64,000 bases of DNA from Nocardia asteroides (GTDB lineage Bacteria; Actinomycetota; Actinomycetes; Mycobacteriales; Mycobacteriaceae), in contig NZ_LR134352.1 in NCBI RefSeq assembly GCF_900637185.1, forward strand, positions 2,842,001-2,906,000. Reading direction: 5' to 3'. The position numbers and the translations under genes are program-made. The notes beneath the pieces are model-generated. The model did no database searches, was not told the origin of the DNA, and saw only the letters and a list, made by a program, of their open reading frames with translations. Numbering within the stretch: the stretch's first letter is position 1; the number at the start of each line of letters is the position of its first letter. This document shows positions 34,098 to 43,012 of this stretch, piece by piece.

Positions 34098-35398
34098 CCA
34101 CTCCGGACGAGGCTGTCGCCGGCATCCTCACCGACCTGCGCGACGCGAGCCACCGCGCCATCGTGGTCGACTCACCGCCCGGCGCGGGCAAGTCCACGCT
34201 GGTCGTGCGCGCCGCCCGTCAGCTCGCCGAGGACGACGACCAGCGGATGATCGTGGCCCAGACCAACGAGCAGGTCGACGACCTCATCGATCGGCTGGCC
34301 GGCGCCGACCCCGCGCTGCGGATCGGGCGCCTGTCCAGCGCCGCCTACGTGACCAGCGAGCGGGTCGACCAGCACGCCAACGTGCGGGTCGCGACGAAAC
34401 CCGCCGACCTGGCCGACCGCGCGATCGTCATCGGGACCGCGGCCAAATGGGCCACCGTCACCGACGGCAGCTGGTCGCACGCCATCATCGACGAGGCCTA
34501 CCAGATGCGCTCGGACATGTTGCTGCGCATCGCGAACCGGTTCGACCGTGGTCTGTTCGTGGGTGATCCCGGGCAGCTCGACCCGTTCGCCACCGTGGAG
34601 ACCGCGCGCTGGGCCGGGCTCACCTGGGACCCGACGATGAGCGCGGTGAGCGTGATGCTGGCCAACAACACCGGCATCCCGATCCACCGGCTGCCGGTGT
34701 CGTGGCGCCTGCCCGCCACCGCGGCGCCGGTCGTGTCGCGAGCTTTCTATCCCTTCACCGGATTCGAGTCCGGCACCGGATTCGGCGACCGCCGAATGGA
34801 ATTCACCACCCGGGGGCTCGGCGGCCCGATCGACGCGGTGCTCGAGGAAGCCGCGGGCACCGGCTGGGGCTGGTACGAACTGCCCGCCCGGCACACCCTG
34901 CGCACCGACCGGGAAGCCGTGCGAGCCCTGGCCGACATCGCCGCCCGGCTGATCGAACGCGGCGCCATCGCGCATTCCGAAGCGGGCAGCCGCCCGATCA
35001 CCGTCGACCGGGTCGCCGTCGGCACCGCGCACCGCGACCAGGCCGACGCCGTGCGTACCGCGCTGCGCGGCACCGCCGCCGAACCCGTCACCGTCGACAC
35101 CGCCAATCGCCTGCAGGGCCGCGAATACGACGTCACCCTCGTGCTGCATCCGCTCTCGGGCCGCCGCGACGCCAGCGCCTTCCATCTCGAGGCGGGCCGG
35201 CTGTGCGTGCTGGCCTCCCGGCACCGCCACGCCTGCATTCTCGTGGGGCGCGCCGGCATTCCGGAATTGCTCGACGCGCACCCGTCGGCCGAACCGGTCC
35301 ACCTCGGTGTGCCGGTGAAATTCCCTGACGGCTGGGAAGCCAATCAGTCGGTGCTGAGTCACCTGTCGAACCACCGCGTGCGGGCGATGGCGCACTGA
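34094..35398 (+). CDS. Operon protein 4: superfamily 1 helicase-like ATPase
   Basis: The 434-residue protein has a Walker A Pro-Pro-Gly-Ala-Gly-Lys33-Ser-Thr, Walker B Ile-Ile-Asp133-Glu134-Ala, motif III Gly157-Asp158-Pro-Gly-Gln161-Leu, a Trp-Arg-Leu-Pro segment and a motif V-like Leu-Gln341-Gly-Arg-Glu-Tyr-Asp-Val-Thr. These are typical of SF1 helicases (Upf1/RecD-like). It is short for the family, so accessory domains are few. The GTG overlaps the previous stop by four bases. Helicase plus Cas4-like nuclease in one transcript suggests DNA end processing or anti-phage action. Confidence 0.85.
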   Translation: MTTPDEAVAGILTDLRDASHRAIVVDSPPGAGKSTLVVRAARQLAEDDDQRMIVAQTNEQVDDLIDRLAGADPALRIGRLSSAAYVTSERVDQHANVRVATKPADLADRAIVIGTAAKWATVTDGSWSHAIIDEAYQMRSDMLLRIANRFDRGLFVGDPGQLDPFATVETARWAGLTWDPTMSAVSVMLANNTGIPIHRLPVSWRLPATAAPVVSRAFYPFTGFESGTGFGDRRMEFTTRGLGGPIDAVLEEAAGTGWGWYELPARHTLRTDREAVRALADIAARLIERGAIAHSEAGSRPITVDRVAVGTAHRDQADAVRTALRGTAAEPVTVDTANRLQGREYDVTLVLHPLSGRRDASAFHLEAGRLCVLASRHRHACILVGRAGIPELLDAHPSAEPVHLGVPVKFPDGWEANQSVLSHLSNHRVRAMAH

Positions 35399-35589
35399 GT
35401 TCCGGCGCACCGCCGGGACGCTGGGAGTTTGCTTGGTGGAAGCCCTTTTTCGGACCTCGTGCAAATCGCACGCGGGAACGACGGGTCGGTTAATCTCTCC
35501 GCGAACGACAAGCGTGCCGGATCGTCTGTTCTTCGGTGCCGGGCACGCAGCGAAGCGCCGGGGCGGCTTCGGGAGTGGAAAGATTCGGT

Positions 35590-37599
35590 GTGAAGATCAG
35601 GCGTAGCTCGGTGTTCGGCAGTTCGATGTCCGGGAAGCGCGGTGTTCGCGGCCGGGTCAGCGTGCGGACCCGACTATTGTCGATCGTTCTCATCTCCAGC
35701 GTCATCCTGCTCGCCGCCGGTGGCGGATCGGCGGTGTATCTGGTGGATTCGGCGCGGGAATCGACCGAATGGGCCGAATTGGCGGGCAGCACCACCGCGC
35801 CCGCGATTCTCATGGTGTCGGCCTTCCAGGAGGAACGCCGGTTGTCGCTGCTGCGGCTGGCCGGTGACCCGCCGTCGACACCTGCCCTGGTCTCCGCGCG
35901 CCAGCGCACCGACGAGGCGCTCGCGGCGGTGATGGCCAAGGGTGACGCCGCGCGCGAGCTCAATCCGGACGGCTCCGCCGAGGACATCGAGGGCTACAAC
36001 GCGCTGTTCGCGATGGTCCCGGCCGTGCGGGGCGGTGTGGACACCCTGCACATTCCGCCGGGCGAGGTGTTCACCTTCTTCTCCCAGGTGGTCGGCACCA
36101 TCGTCGCCGCGTCGCTGCTGGCGGCGCGAGTGGCCCCGAGCGCCAAGATCGGCATCGAACTGGTCTACGGCGCCGAGCAGCTGCGGGCCGCCGAAGCGCT
36201 CTCACAGGCCGACTCGCTCGGTTCGGTCGCGCTGACCACCGGCCGGATCACCGCGGCCGAGCTGCTCGACTTCGGCCGCCGGGTCGGCGAATTCCGCAGC
36301 GAGGTGGCCTATTCCGGCACGGTACTCAAAGGCGCCCGGCTCGCCCAGCTCCGCGATATCACCGCGGGTCCCGGGTGGCAGCAGGTGACCGCGATGCAGG
36401 ACGCGCTGCTCGATCGCGGGCCGGTCACCGGCGACCACGGCGACTCGCTGCCGGTGAGCCTGGCGGGCTGGCAGGACGCGAGCCGCCAGGTGAATCTCGC
36501 CCTGCAGAAGCTGTGGCACGACCAGAGCGGCGACGCCCACGCCCTCGCCCGCGCCCAGGGCGAGACCGAGACCCGCGACGCGCTCGTCGGCGGCGCGCTG
36601 GTGGCGCTCGTCGCGGTCGGCGCCTTCCTGGTGGCGCTGGTGCTGGCCAACCGGTTCATCGCCCGCATGCGGCGGCTGCGGCACGACACCCTGGAACTGG
36701 CCGACGAACGCATGCCCGACCTCATGCGCAGGCTCGCCGCCGGTGAGCAGGTCGAGGCGAGCGCCGAGACCTCCCGGCTCGACTTCGGCTCCGACGAACT
36801 CGGCCAGGTCGCGGACGCGTTCAACCGCGCGCACCTGGCCGCGGTCTCCGCGGCCGTCGCCGAGGCGCAGACGCGGGCCGGCATCAACACGGTGTTCCTC
36901 AATATCGCCCACCGCAGCCAGGTGGTGGTGCACCGGCAGCTGGCCCTGCTCGACCGCGCCGAACGCGACGAAGCCAACGCCGACCAGCTCGAACTGCTCT
37001 TCCAGCTCGACCATCTCGCCACCCGCGCCCGCCGCAACGCCGAGAACCTGATCATCCTCGGCGGCGAACAGCCGGGCCGGCGCTGGCGCAACCCGGTGGC
37101 GCTGCTGGAACTGGTCCGCGGCGCCATCGCCGAGAGCATGGACTACACCAGGATCCAGACCAAGCAGCTGCCGGAGGTGCGGATCGCGAGTCACGCGGTG
37201 GCCGACGTGATCCACCTGCTCGCCGAGCTGATGGACAACGCCACCGCGTTCTCCCCGCCGGAAGCGCAGGTCACCGTGTCCGGCGTGGTGGTCGGACGCG
37301 GGATCGCGGTGGAGATCATCGACCAGGGCCTGGGCATGCCGGAGCAGGAGATCGCCGCGCGCAACGCCCTGCTGGCCGATCCGCCCCAGTTCAGCGTGGC
37401 CACGCTGTCGGGCAGCTCCCGGCTGGGGCTGTTCGTCGTCGCGACACTGGCGGGCAGGCACGGCATCTCGGTGCGGCTGTCGGAATCGGTGTACGGCGGG
37501 GTGCGCGCGGTGGTGCTCATCCCGTCGGCGCTGGCCGAGGCCGCCGACCTGTCCTCGCCGATCTCCGGTCAGTGCCCGGCCGTCGCCCCGCGCGCATGA
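35590..37599 (+). CDS. Sensor-like histidine kinase of conservon type (nitrate/nitrite-sensor-like)
   Basis: The 669-residue protein has two membrane segments (about 30-52 and 332-357) flanking an extracytoplasmic ~270-residue helical domain of the nitrate/nitrite sensor-like type. A HAMP-like linker, a helical region without a clear H-box and a GHKL ATPase domain follow (Glu-Leu-Met-Asp-Asn-Ala-Thr-Ala-Phe-Ser-Pro-Pro, Asp-Gln-Gly-Leu-Gly-Met). Such proteins are CvnA in conservons. The GTG at 35590 is chosen; GTG 35536 and ATG 35626 are other options. Its stop overlaps the DUF742 start. Confidence 0.85.
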   Translation: MKIRRSSVFGSSMSGKRGVRGRVSVRTRLLSIVLISSVILLAAGGGSAVYLVDSARESTEWAELAGSTTAPAILMVSAFQEERRLSLLRLAGDPPSTPALVSARQRTDEALAAVMAKGDAARELNPDGSAEDIEGYNALFAMVPAVRGGVDTLHIPPGEVFTFFSQVVGTIVAASLLAARVAPSAKIGIELVYGAEQLRAAEALSQADSLGSVALTTGRITAAELLDFGRRVGEFRSEVAYSGTVLKGARLAQLRDITAGPGWQQVTAMQDALLDRGPVTGDHGDSLPVSLAGWQDASRQVNLALQKLWHDQSGDAHALARAQGETETRDALVGGALVALVAVGAFLVALVLANRFIARMRRLRHDTLELADERMPDLMRRLAAGEQVEASAETSRLDFGSDELGQVADAFNRAHLAAVSAAVAEAQTRAGINTVFLNIAHRSQVVVHRQLALLDRAERDEANADQLELLFQLDHLATRARRNAENLIILGGEQPGRRWRNPVALLELVRGAIAESMDYTRIQTKQLPEVRIASHAVADVIHLLAELMDNATAFSPPEAQVTVSGVVVGRGIAVEIIDQGLGMPEQEIAARNALLADPPQFSVATLSGSSRLGLFVVATLAGRHGISVRLSESVYGGVRAVVLIPSALAEAADLSSPISGQCPAVAPRA

Positions 37600-37976
37600 G
37601 CGACGAACGCGAGCACTGGTACGAGGAGGACGCGGGTCCGATCGTGCGGCTCTACGCGGTGACCCGCGGGCGCGGCAAGATCCAGCGCGACGAACTCGAC
37701 CTCACCACGCTGCTGGTCGACGCGGGTGCCGGCACCCGGTTGCGGCGCACCGAGCCGGAGTACGCCGCCATCGTGGAGCTGTGCCGCACGCCGATGGCGG
37801 TGGCCGAGGTCTCGGCGCACCTGCGGCTGCCGCTGAATTTGGCCAAGGTGCTGATCGCCGACCTGGTCGACGAGGGCAGGCTGGTGGCCCGGCCGCCGCG
37901 GCAGACCGCGGCGGGCCGGGCCGACGTGGACGTCCTGCGGGCCGTCCTCGCCGGCATCCGCCGCGTCGACTCCTAG
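37596..37976 (+). CDS. DUF742 protein (CvnC-like)
   Basis: The 126-residue protein matches DUF742 (Pro-Ile-Val-Arg-Leu-Tyr-Ala-Val-Thr-Arg-Gly-Arg near the N-terminus; Leu-Arg-Leu-Pro-Leu-Asn-Leu-Ala-Lys-Val-Leu; Asp-Leu-Val-Asp-Glu-Gly). In full conservons it is found between the roadblock protein CvnB and the GTPase CvnD. Neither CvnB nor CvnD is present here. The ATG overlaps the kinase stop by four bases. Its TAG stop is within a CTAG palindrome shared with the convergent GMC oxidoreductase stop. Confidence 0.9.
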   Translation: MSDEREHWYEEDAGPIVRLYAVTRGRGKIQRDELDLTTLLVDAGAGTRLRRTEPEYAAIVELCRTPMAVAEVSAHLRLPLNLAKVLIADLVDEGRLVARPPRQTAAGRADVDVLRAVLAGIRRVDS

Positions 37977-39928
37977 GTGAGCGTGGCCGCCAGGCGCTTG
38001 GCGTTCATGTAGCCGATCGCCTCGATGGTCACCATCGGGTTCACCCCGGGTGCGGTGGGGAAGCTGGAACCGTCGGCCACGACGATGTTGGCGACCTCCC
38101 AGGTGGCGCCGTCGGGGTCGGTCGCCGACAGCTCCGCCGAGCCGCCCATCCGGGCCGAGCCCATGATGTGCAGCGCGCCCATCGAGCACCGGCCCGGCGC
38201 GTATCCGGCCTTCTTGCAGGCGGCGTCGAACTCGGCGAGCGAACCGCGCACGCCCGGTTCGAACGAGATGCCCGCCTGATGACCGGAGTAGATCCGCTGC
38301 GCGCCAGCGGCTTCCAGCACCGAGGCGGCGCCGACGATGCCGGTGTGCAGATGCGCGGCGTCGTAGTCGGAGAGCCGGTAGTTCACCACGGCCTCGCCGG
38401 CGCGGTCGATCGAGACGGTGCCCGGATCACGGTCGCGGGTGATCACGCCGATGGAGTTGGTGCGCGCGAAGTCGAGCATGGTGTCGCGGTGCGCGGCCGC
38501 GCCGCGCCAGCTCATGAAGCCGGTGGCCAGGCCCGGATGGATCGGGCCGGTCTCGTAGATGACGCCGTAGCCGTTGCCGTCGAGGTCCGCGTGGTGCCTG
38601 CTGATCCGGGCCTGCAACGCGCCCTCCCACGGCCGGATCTCCTCCTCGAAGACCCCGAACACCGCCGCCGCCGGATGCAGGCGCAGGTGCTTGCCGATGT
38701 TCTTGTTGCGCAGGCCGGATCGCCGCAACAGCGCGGGCGTCTGGATGGCGCCCGCCGCCACGACCACCGCGCGCGCCCGCACGGTGATCTCCACCCCGTC
38801 GGAGGTCACCGCCGACACCGACTCGGCCCGTCCGGCCTTGACCGCGATGGTGCGGACGTCGGCGTCCACCACCAGCCGGGCGCCGTGCCCGGCGGCGTCG
38901 TGCAGCCAGGTCTTGGTCGTGGACTGCTTGGCGCCGAGGCGGCAGCCGTAGCCGCAGCGACCGCACTCGATCCCGGCGTCGCAGGCGTCGCCGACATTGC
39001 GGGGCAGGGCGTCGACCTCCCAGCCCAGCGCCTTGGCACCGCGTTCGAGCACGCCGTCGCGGGCCGAGAGCGGCGATCTGCCCGTCGTGACCCCGATGCG
39101 GCGCTGCACCACGTCGAGGGCGTCGCCGAATTCGTCGTCGGCGAACTGCGGGACACCCGATTCCGCCCATTCCTTGCGGACATTGTCCGGGGTGGGCAGC
39201 GAGGTGCTCCAGTTGACGACGGTGCCGCCGCCGAGACAGGTGCCCGCCACCAGGGTGATCTGGCCCTCCGCCGAGGCGGCGGGGCCGGGTGCGTAGAGGC
39301 TGGTCAGCGCGTCGAGCTCACCCTTGCCGAAATCCTGGTCGTCGTAATAGTTTCCGCGCTCGAGCACCACCACGTCGAGACCGGCCTCGGCCAGCACGGC
39401 CGCCGCGGCGCCACCACCGGCGCCGGAGCCGACCACCACCACATCGCAGTCGAGGGTGGTCGACGTGGTGAACCGCTGCGGGCTCAGCGCGGGCGCGGGC
39501 GCGCTCGCCACCGGGCCGGTGGGCGCCGGATAGCCGATCCGGGTCCACAGCGGATTCGTCCCGGTGGGGCTCGGCGTCACGTTGTAGGCGAGCAGCGAGG
39601 CCTGCTTGAGTGCCTGGAACACGGCCCTGGCCGGGGCGAGGCCGGAATCGGCCAGCCGCAGCAGCGCCGCCTCGCGCCGCTCCTGCGACAGCGTGGAGAA
39701 CCGGCGCGGACCGCTGCCGGTGAACAGCCCGAAGGCACGGGAATCCCACAGGCCGAGCAGGGTCGCGAGCTGTTTGGTCTCGGCCTCGCGCGGATTGCGG
39801 CCCAGAATCCGGAAGATCGTGTCGACGGCGCCCAATTCGGTGGCCGCGGGTAGTTCGTGCCCGTCACCCGGCAGGAATGTGTCGCAGATCAATCCCAGTG
39901 CTGCCCGCTGTTCGGCTGTCGGTTCCAT
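37973..39928 (-). CDS. GMC-family FAD oxidoreductase
   Basis: The 651-residue enzyme has an N-terminal ~120-residue region resembling gluconate dehydrogenase subunit 3 or long-chain alcohol oxidase. The FAD motif Val-Val-Gly-Ser-Gly-Ala-Gly-Gly-Gly follows, then Gly-Gly-Gly-Thr-Val-Val-Asn-Trp, a Cys-rich segment (Cys-Gly-Arg-Cys-Gly-Tyr-Gly-Cys) and the C-terminal His/Asn region (Gly-Val-Asn-Pro-Met-Val-Thr-Ile). Such enzymes oxidise long-chain alcohols or sterols. The start ATG 39928 is preceded by GGTGG; the frame continues upstream. It converges on the DUF742 gene with a four-base tail overlap. Confidence 0.9.
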   Translation of the reverse strand: MEPTAEQRAALGLICDTFLPGDGHELPAATELGAVDTIFRILGRNPREAETKQLATLLGLWDSRAFGLFTGSGPRRFSTLSQERREAALLRLADSGLAPARAVFQALKQASLLAYNVTPSPTGTNPLWTRIGYPAPTGPVASAPAPALSPQRFTTSTTLDCDVVVVGSGAGGGAAAAVLAEAGLDVVVLERGNYYDDQDFGKGELDALTSLYAPGPAASAEGQITLVAGTCLGGGTVVNWSTSLPTPDNVRKEWAESGVPQFADDEFGDALDVVQRRIGVTTGRSPLSARDGVLERGAKALGWEVDALPRNVGDACDAGIECGRCGYGCRLGAKQSTTKTWLHDAAGHGARLVVDADVRTIAVKAGRAESVSAVTSDGVEITVRARAVVVAAGAIQTPALLRRSGLRNKNIGKHLRLHPAAAVFGVFEEEIRPWEGALQARISRHHADLDGNGYGVIYETGPIHPGLATGFMSWRGAAAHRDTMLDFARTNSIGVITRDRDPGTVSIDRAGEAVVNYRLSDYDAAHLHTGIVGAASVLEAAGAQRIYSGHQAGISFEPGVRGSLAEFDAACKKAGYAPGRCSMGALHIMGSARMGGSAELSATDPDGATWEVANIVVADGSSFPTAPGVNPMVTIEAIGYMNAKRLAATLT

Positions 39929-40039
39929 ACGGAAACCACCCCTTCTCACTCTCGGGGTGAGTTGTATCACGGTGGCTCCGGTTGTGCTGGGTGTCACCGG
40001 GTTTCGGGCCGGGGCTGTTCGCCCCGGCCCGAACGGCCG

Positions 40040-40507
40040 CTATTCGTGATGCGTGCCGACCGTGAATTGCAGGGTTTTCCGGGAGGGTGTCGACAATTCG
40101 ACATCGGCGCTCGATATCGGCCGCGCCGTCGTCTCGGCCGGATAGGCGGTCACCTGATAGCGGCCCGGCTGCAGTCCGCGAAAGCTGACCTGGCCGTCGG
40201 CGCCGGTGGACAGGTGCCGGTGGATGGTGTCACCGCACGCGTCGACCCCGGTCAGGACGACTTTCCCGCCCGCCACCGGGCCGCGCGTGCGCGACTCGAT
40301 CAGCACCGCGTCGATCTGACCGGTGGCGGCGGCACCGGGAGCGTGTAGGAGCAGGTCGTCGCGTAGGTGCTCGGTACCGCAGGTGGTGGACTGCCCGACG
40401 GAGTCGTCGGCGCCGGGATGGGCGCTCGCGGCGCTCACCGCCCCCACCGTCAGAGCTGCTGCGGCCAATCCGATCATCGAATACCGGGCAACGACGCTAC
40501 GTGGCAT
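40040..40507 (-). CDS. Secreted protein with transthyretin/CarboxypepD-reg-like fold
   Basis: The 155-residue protein has a signal peptide (about 1-29, cleaved after Ala-Ser-Ala) and a C-terminal ~70-residue Ig-like domain with Gly-Lys-Val-Val-Leu-Thr-Gly-Val, Gly-Gln-Val-Ser-Phe-Arg-Gly-Leu and Pro-Gly-Arg-Tyr-Gln-Val-Thr. This is typical of carboxypeptidase regulatory or prealbumin-like domains. Two Cys flank the linker and may form a disulphide. AGGAGG precedes the ATG at 40507, which is preferred to the upstream in-frame ATG. It could bind ligands outside the cell; no catalytic motif is visible. Confidence 0.75.
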   Translation of the reverse strand: MPRSVVARYSMIGLAAAALTVGAVSAASAHPGADDSVGQSTTCGTEHLRDDLLLHAPGAAATGQIDAVLIESRTRGPVAGGKVVLTGVDACGDTIHRHLSTGADGQVSFRGLQPGRYQVTAYPAETTARPISSADVELSTPSRKTLQFTVGTHHE

Positions 40508-40678
40508 TTCGCCGAATTCCTCCTGTTTCCTCGGTGACGCTGGGGCACACACGGACGTTCATGAGGTATCGCTCGCGCGGGGAGCTTACTGGCGGGGAAT
40601 TCCGGGGCCCGAATCGGAGTTCCATAGAGGCGGTTGTGGCCGTTCTGTGCGACCGTGGAGCTCTACGAAGGAGGACGC

Positions 40679-41194
40679 GTGACCGAAACCCGTACGGCGA
40701 TTCTGGCCGGTGGCTGCTTCTGGGGAATGCAGGATCTGATCCGGCGCCAGCCCGGGGTGCTGGCCACCAGGGTCGGCTACACCGGCGGCAGCAACGACCA
40801 CCCCACCTATCGCAACCACCCCGGTCACGCCGAGGCCGTGGAGATCGTCTACGACCCGGCGCAGACCGACTACCGGGCGCTGCTCGAGTTCCTGTTCCAG
40901 ATCCACGACCCCACCACCAGGGACCGGCAGGGCAACGACATCGGCTCGAGCTACCGCTCGGCCATCTTCTACCTCGACGAGGACCAGCGCCGCACCGCGC
41001 TCGACACCATCGCCGACGTCGACGCGTCGGGGCTGTGGCCGGGCAAGGTCGTCACCGAGGTGACCCCGGCGAGCACGTTCTGGGACGCCGAGCCCGAACA
41101 CCAGGACTACCTGATCCGCTACCCCGACGGCTACACCTGCCATTTCCCGCGCCCCGGCTGGAAACTCCCCCGGCGCGAGAACGCCGAGAAGTAA
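40679..41194 (+). CDS. msrA: Peptide-methionine (S)-S-oxide reductase
   Basis: The 171-residue enzyme reduces methionine-S-sulphoxide in proteins. The catalytic Cys13 is in Gly-Gly-Cys-Phe-Trp-Gly, followed by Thr-Arg-Val-Gly-Tyr-Thr-Gly-Gly and Asn-His-Pro-Gly-His-Ala-Glu. The length matches the family. The GTG start at 40679 has AGGAGGA close upstream, while a longer frame exists from 40634. A perfect stem-loop follows the stop. It is probably a single-gene unit. Confidence 0.95.
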   Translation: MTETRTAILAGGCFWGMQDLIRRQPGVLATRVGYTGGSNDHPTYRNHPGHAEAVEIVYDPAQTDYRALLEFLFQIHDPTTRDRQGNDIGSSYRSAIFYLDEDQRRTALDTIADVDASGLWPGKVVTEVTPASTFWDAEPEHQDYLIRYPDGYTCHFPRPGWKLPRRENAEK

Positions 41195-41202
41195 TTCCCC
41201 CA

Positions 41203-41227
41203 CCGCCCCGGTCCCGTACCGGGGCGG
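41203..41227 (+). terminator. Terminator of msrA
   Basis: A 10-bp perfect inverted repeat, CCGCCCCGGT and its complement, encloses a 5-base loop, followed by TTCTCGTT. Confidence 0.75.
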
Positions 41228-41411
41228 TTCTCGTTCCGCCGTCCGGCATTTCCCCGCGCGGGACGCCGATATGCCCGCTCGCGGGCGGGAAACCGCATGT
41301 CGGGGTGGTGGTGTGAAATGATCGGCGGTGTCGGCGTGACCGTGGCGCCGGATCGGAAGACTCATAATCGGCGGCCTCGGCCGCCGCACAAGGTGAGGGG
41401 ATGCGATTCGG

Positions 41412-42590
41412 ATGACGTATGGACAGCAGCAACCCGGGTATCCACCGGCGGGGCCGAAACTCGGTGTCGGCGACGCCATCGGTTACGGGTGGGACAAATT
41501 CAAGAACAACGCGGTGGTGTGGATCGCCATCGTGCTCATCGCGTTCGTGATCCAGGTGGCGATCAACTTCCTGTTCGGGCTGGGCAACGACACCGATACC
41601 GATTACGACGGCGGAATCAGTATCGGATTCGGGATCTGGCAATTCATCGGCACCGTCGTGAGCGCGGTGATCGGTTATCTGATCTCGGCCGCGTTCGTGC
41701 GTGGCGCGCTGCACGAAACCGACGGGCGCAAACCGGGATTCGGTGATTTCTTCCGGTTCACCAATGTCGGCGCGGTGATCCTGGCCGGCATTCTGGTCGG
41801 CTTGGCGACCGGTATCGGTTTCGTGCTGTGCATCCTGCCGGGTCTGGTCGTCGCGTTCTTCACCTGGTGGACGATGCAGTTCGTGATCGACCGGAACCAG
41901 GACGCGATCACCGCCATCAAATCGAGTTTCGCGGCCATCTCCGGCAATGCCGGTCCGCTGCTGCTGCTGACCCTGGCGCTGTTCGGTATCAACATCGTCG
42001 GCGCGCTGCTGTGCGGTCTGGGCCTGCTGGTCACGGTGCCGCTCACCATCATCGCCTCCACCTACGCCTACCGCGTGGTGACCGGCGGCCCGGTCGCCGG
42101 CGCGGCGCCGGTGGCCGATCCGGGATACCCGCAGCAGTACGGCGGGCCCGCGGGCGGGTACGGGCAGCCGGGGTACGGCACGCAGCCCGGATACGGTGAG
42201 CAGCCGGGGTACGGGGCTCCCGGTTACGGCGCTCCGGGTCAGGGTGGTCAGCCGGGCTATGGTGGCCCCGGTCAGGGTGGTCAGCCCGGATATGGCGGCC
42301 CGGAACAGGGTGGTCAGCCCGGTTACGGTGGCCCTGGTCAGGGTGGTCAGCCCGGTTACGGTGGCCCTGGTCAGGGTGGTCAGCCCGGTTACGGTGGCCC
42401 CGGTCAGGGTGGTCAGCCCGGTTACGGTGGCCCCGGCCAGGGCGGACAGCCCGGCTACGGCGCTCCCGGTCCCGACTACGGCACCCCGGGTACGCCCGGC
42501 TCCGGACCCGGTCACGGCACCCCCGGCGGTCCCGGATCGGGTCCCGACCTGGGCAAGCCGGGGGAGGGTCCGGACGACATCCCCCGCTGA
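41412..42590 (+). CDS. Membrane protein with Gly/Pro/Gln-rich repeat tail, 392 aa
   Basis: After a short N-terminal Gly-Gln-Gln-Gln-Pro-Gly region, residues 30-225 have four to six membrane segments of the glycerophosphodiester-like/DUF975-type integral membrane domain. The C-terminal ~165 residues are low complexity: Gly-Gln-Gly-Gly-Gln-Pro-Gly-Tyr-Gly-Gly-Pro is repeated seven times. The tail resembles those of mycobacterial Pro/Gly-rich membrane proteins and is probably cytoplasmic or surface-exposed and disordered. The function is unknown. The start lies 217 bases from msrA, and a classic terminator follows the stop. Confidence 0.8.
   Translation: MTYGQQQPGYPPAGPKLGVGDAIGYGWDKFKNNAVVWIAIVLIAFVIQVAINFLFGLGNDTDTDYDGGISIGFGIWQFIGTVVSAVIGYLISAAFVRGALHETDGRKPGFGDFFRFTNVGAVILAGILVGLATGIGFVLCILPGLVVAFFTWWTMQFVIDRNQDAITAIKSSFAAISGNAGPLLLLTLALFGINIVGALLCGLGLLVTVPLTIIASTYAYRVVTGGPVAGAAPVADPGYPQQYGGPAGGYGQPGYGTQPGYGEQPGYGAPGYGAPGQGGQPGYGGPGQGGQPGYGGPEQGGQPGYGGPGQGGQPGYGGPGQGGQPGYGGPGQGGQPGYGGPGQGGQPGYGAPGPDYGTPGTPGSGPGHGTPGGPGSGPDLGKPGEGPDDIPR
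42237..42467 (+). repeat. 33-bp in-frame tandem repeats, seven copies
   Basis: The unit starts at 42237, 42270, 42303, 42336, 42369, 42402 and 42435 and codes for the 11-residue Gly-Gln-Gly-Gly-Gln-Pro-Gly-Tyr-Gly-Gly-Pro. The third unit has Glu-Gln at its start and the last is more divergent. The array is close to identical at the base level, so copy number can change by slippage. Confidence 0.9.
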
Positions 42591-42604
42591 CCCCGGACAC
42601 ACGA

Positions 42605-42640
42605 GGGGCGTGCGATGAGAGTCATCGCACGCCCCTTTTT
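42605..42640 (+). terminator. Rho-independent terminator
   Basis: A 14-bp perfect stem (GGGGCGTGCGATGA with its complement) has a 3-base loop and is followed by TTTTT. It ends the repeat-tail gene; the opposite strand of the stem could also serve the convergent excalibur gene. Confidence 0.9.
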
Positions 42641-42645
42641 CGTGT

Positions 42646-42897
42646 CTACTCGCAGCCGATGCCGTCGCCGTCGCGATCCAGCCCGTACTCGTCCGGGCCG
42701 ATCACCTGGACGCGCCCGGTGTAGACCGGACCGTTGCCGCTGCCGCCCTCGCAGTCGACATCGCTGACGATCGGTAGGCAGGGGGAGTACGACTGGTGGC
42801 AGTTGCCGGACGGTGCGGCGGTGGCCACGGTCGGTGTCGCGATCGCGAAGCCGAGTGCCGCGATGGCGGCGGTCCCGAGGGTGACGGCGTATTTCAT
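42646..42897 (-). CDS. Secreted excalibur-domain protein, 83 aa
   Basis: The 83-residue product has a signal peptide (about 1-26) and a C-terminal excalibur calcium-binding motif ending Asp-Arg-Asp-Gly-Asp-Gly-Ile-Gly-Cys-Glu. There are four Cys in total, consistent with two disulphides. A GGAG sequence four bases upstream of the ATG supports the start at 42897. It is a small extracellular protein; partners are not evident. Confidence 0.85.
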   Translation of the reverse strand: MKYAVTLGTAAIAALGFAIATPTVATAAPSGNCHQSYSPCLPIVSDVDCEGGSGNGPVYTGRVQVIGPDEYGLDRDGDGIGCE

Positions 42898-43012
42898 GGT
42901 GCTCCGTTCAGTTGTACAGCGGCGCACAGCGTTTCACAGCTGGGCGGTTTGCCGGAAATCTGCGGGTCGGTACCTGCGGGTAATGTGGGGAGCTCGGGCG
43001 GGAGGAGCGCGC

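Noticed and set aside
42237..42467. CRISPR array
   Set aside because: The 33-bp units are contiguous, without unique spacers, and are in frame with the membrane protein gene.
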